From Bacillota bacterium (GTDB lineage: Bacteria > Bacillota > Bacilli > Thermoactinomycetales > DSM-44946): a stretch of DNA of 5,766 nucleotides. The notes beneath the pieces were generated by a model. It saw only the letters and a list, made by a program, of their open reading frames with translations, did no database searches and was not told where the DNA came from. Positions 4,618 to 5,766 of the stretch are shown piece after piece; position 1 is the stretch's first letter, and each line of letters starts with the position of its first letter. The DNA is taken from the NCBI GenBank assembly GCA_021793745.1, contig JAJYSD010000105.1, positions 1-5,766 of the forward strand, read 5' to 3'. The position numbers and the translations under genes were made by a program.

Positions 4618-5766
4618 TCAACGGAAGATTTCCACAGGTTGTTGCATCAAGGTTGTGGTGGCGGTCTTTTTGGATCCGTTCCGGTAGAAGGTGATCCGGA
4701 CCTGATCTCCGATCTTTTTCTCCTTGTACAGGTACTTGCGCAGTTCGGAGCCCGATTGGATCTTCTGGTCATCCAGGGCGACGATCACGTCCCGGGTTTG
4801 AAGGCCCGCTTTGGCGGCGGAAGTTCCGGACATCACATCCCTCACCACGACACCGGCAGTGACCGAGTCCGGAAGACCCAGCTCCGTGGTCCAGTACTCC
4901 TGGGGAATCGCCTGCAGATCCATCAGGGTGATCCCCAGATAGGGCCTGAGCACTCGTCCGTGTTGGATCAGGTCGGTGATGATGGGTTGGGCATCGTTCA
5001 CCGGAATGGCGAAGCCCAATCCCTCCACCCCCTGCTCCGCCACCTTCAGGCTGTTGATGCCGATGACCTGTCCGGCGGCATTCACCAGGGCCCCGCCGCT
5101 GTTACCCGGATTGATGGCGGCATCGGTCTGGATCACATCCATGGACATGCTTTCCGCCACATCGATGGAGCGGTGGGGAGAACTGATCACTCCCACCGTA
5201 ACCGACTGGGAAAATTCCAGGCCGAGGGGGTTGCCGATCGCGATCGCGGGTTCCCCCGCCTTGATCGCATCGGAATCGCCGAAGTTGGCAACCGCCTTCA
5301 CGTGCCTGTCGGGAATCTCCAATACCGCCAGATCGGAAATCTCATCGCTGCCAAGCACCTTGGCAGTCACCTGTTTCGCTTCGTCCCCGTCCGAGAGGAC
5401 CACCTGGACGTGGTCGGCTCCGGCGATCACGTGGGCGTTGGTGACGATTCGGGCTTTTCCGTTGCCCTTGTCAAAGATGATTCCGGATCCGGTGCCCTGT
5501 TGGAGACCTTCCGGCTGAAACGGGTTGTCCCTCTGCAGGTTGACGACGCCGACCACCGCCGGCTGCACCCGTTCGACGGCCTTGGTAATATCCGTCGTTA
5601 CATCGACGCTGATCGATTTTTTTTCCGCAAAGGGGTTTTCCGGGGTTTCCCCACCGGGAGTGACCGGGAGGAGGCCGGCCCGCGATAAGGCGGGGGAAAT
5701 CAGGAGCACGATCAATCCTCCGACGACGGCCGAAATCAAAGAGGTGAGCAGAAGGGAAAAACGCCC
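4618..5766 (-). CDS. htrC: HtrC-type membrane-anchored HtrA/DegP serine protease, 5' end missing
   Basis: A trypsin-like surface protease with one PDZ domain, of the type (YyxA/HtrC) that ends the walRK-yycHIJ operon in Bacillus; it degrades or refolds misfolded exported proteins. The frame stays open to the window edge. The TTG at 5739 falls inside the hydrophobic N-terminal helix (FSLLLTSL precedes it and ISAVVGGLIVLLI follows), so the true start lies beyond 5766. Counting from that TTG: membrane anchor about 1-18, Pro/Gly linker to about 45, protease domain about 50-255. The triad is H103 (TNAHV), D136 (SDLAVLEI) and S214 (GNSGGAL), all intact. The oxyanion region (INPGNSGG) and the loop GNPLGLEFSQSVTVGVIS are typical. 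The PDZ domain runs from about 265 to 365 (RPYLGITL carboxylate-loop region; AGLQTRDVIVALDD). The C-terminus is complete, ending QQPVEIFR. The CxxH/CxxC gene follows after 102 bp. Confidence 0.95.
   Translation of the reverse strand, partial: GRFSLLLTSLISAVVGGLIVLLISPALSRAGLLPVTPGGETPENPFAEKKSISVDVTTDITKAVERVQPAVVGVVNLQRDNPFQPEGLQQGTGSGIIFDKGNGKARIVTNAHVIAGADHVQVVLSDGDEAKQVTAKVLGSDEISDLAVLEIPDRHVKAVANFGDSDAIKAGEPAIAIGNPLGLEFSQSVTVGVISSPHRSIDVAESMSMDVIQTDAAINPGNSGGALVNAAGQVIGINSLKVAEQGVEGLGFAIPVNDAQPIITDLIQHGRVLRPYLGITLMDLQAIPQEYWTTELGLPDSVTAGVVVRDVMSGTSAAKAGLQTRDVIVALDDQKIQSGSELRKYLYKEKKIGDQVRITFYRNGSKKTATTTLMQQPVEIFR

Noticed and set aside
4471..5688. 405-codon + strand frame opposite htrC
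   Set aside because: It mirrors htrC, which has an intact catalytic triad and PDZ domain. The predicted product is a His/Gly/Asp-rich shadow with no known family.

Overview
This is ordinary core chromosome of a GC-rich (roughly 58-60% by eye) Bacillota. The gene set gdpP-rplI-dnaB-purA next to rlmH, a CxxH/CxxC small protein and htrC is the oriC-proximal neighbourhood known from Bacillus and relatives. The GC content and protein flavour would fit Thermoactinomycetaceae (for example Planifilum or Kroppenstedtia). That placement is a guess from memory, not a search result.

Left block, + strand (1-3642): the end of gdpP (c-di-AMP phosphodiesterase) overlaps rplI (ribosomal protein L9) by 4 bp. 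A 110-bp gap with a short terminator-like hairpin leads to dnaB (replicative helicase, called dnaC in B. subtilis). A 257-bp gap then carries a strong sigma-A-type promoter and a possible PurR operator in front of purA (adenylosuccinate synthetase). A 14-bp-stem bidirectional terminator follows purA.

Right block, - strand (3843-5766): htrC (membrane-anchored HtrA-type serine protease, 5' end outside the window), then a 73-aa CxxH/CxxC zinc-ribbon-like protein, then rlmH (23S rRNA pseudouridine-1915 methyltransferase). The last two overlap by 29 bp. rlmH is convergent with purA, with 200 bp between their stop codons.

The most interesting non-coding element lies in the 102-bp gap between htrC and the CxxH/CxxC gene. 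It has two perfect, directly abutting DnaA boxes and two one-mismatch boxes, all in one orientation. Three of the four start exactly 21 bp apart, and the last sits in the loop region of a perfect 12-bp inverted repeat directly after the htrC stop codon. This resembles the oriC-proximal DnaA-box clusters that modulate initiation in B. subtilis, one of which I recall lying near yydA (= rlmH). I found no mobile element, CRISPR array, tRNA or rRNA, and no new multi-gene system.
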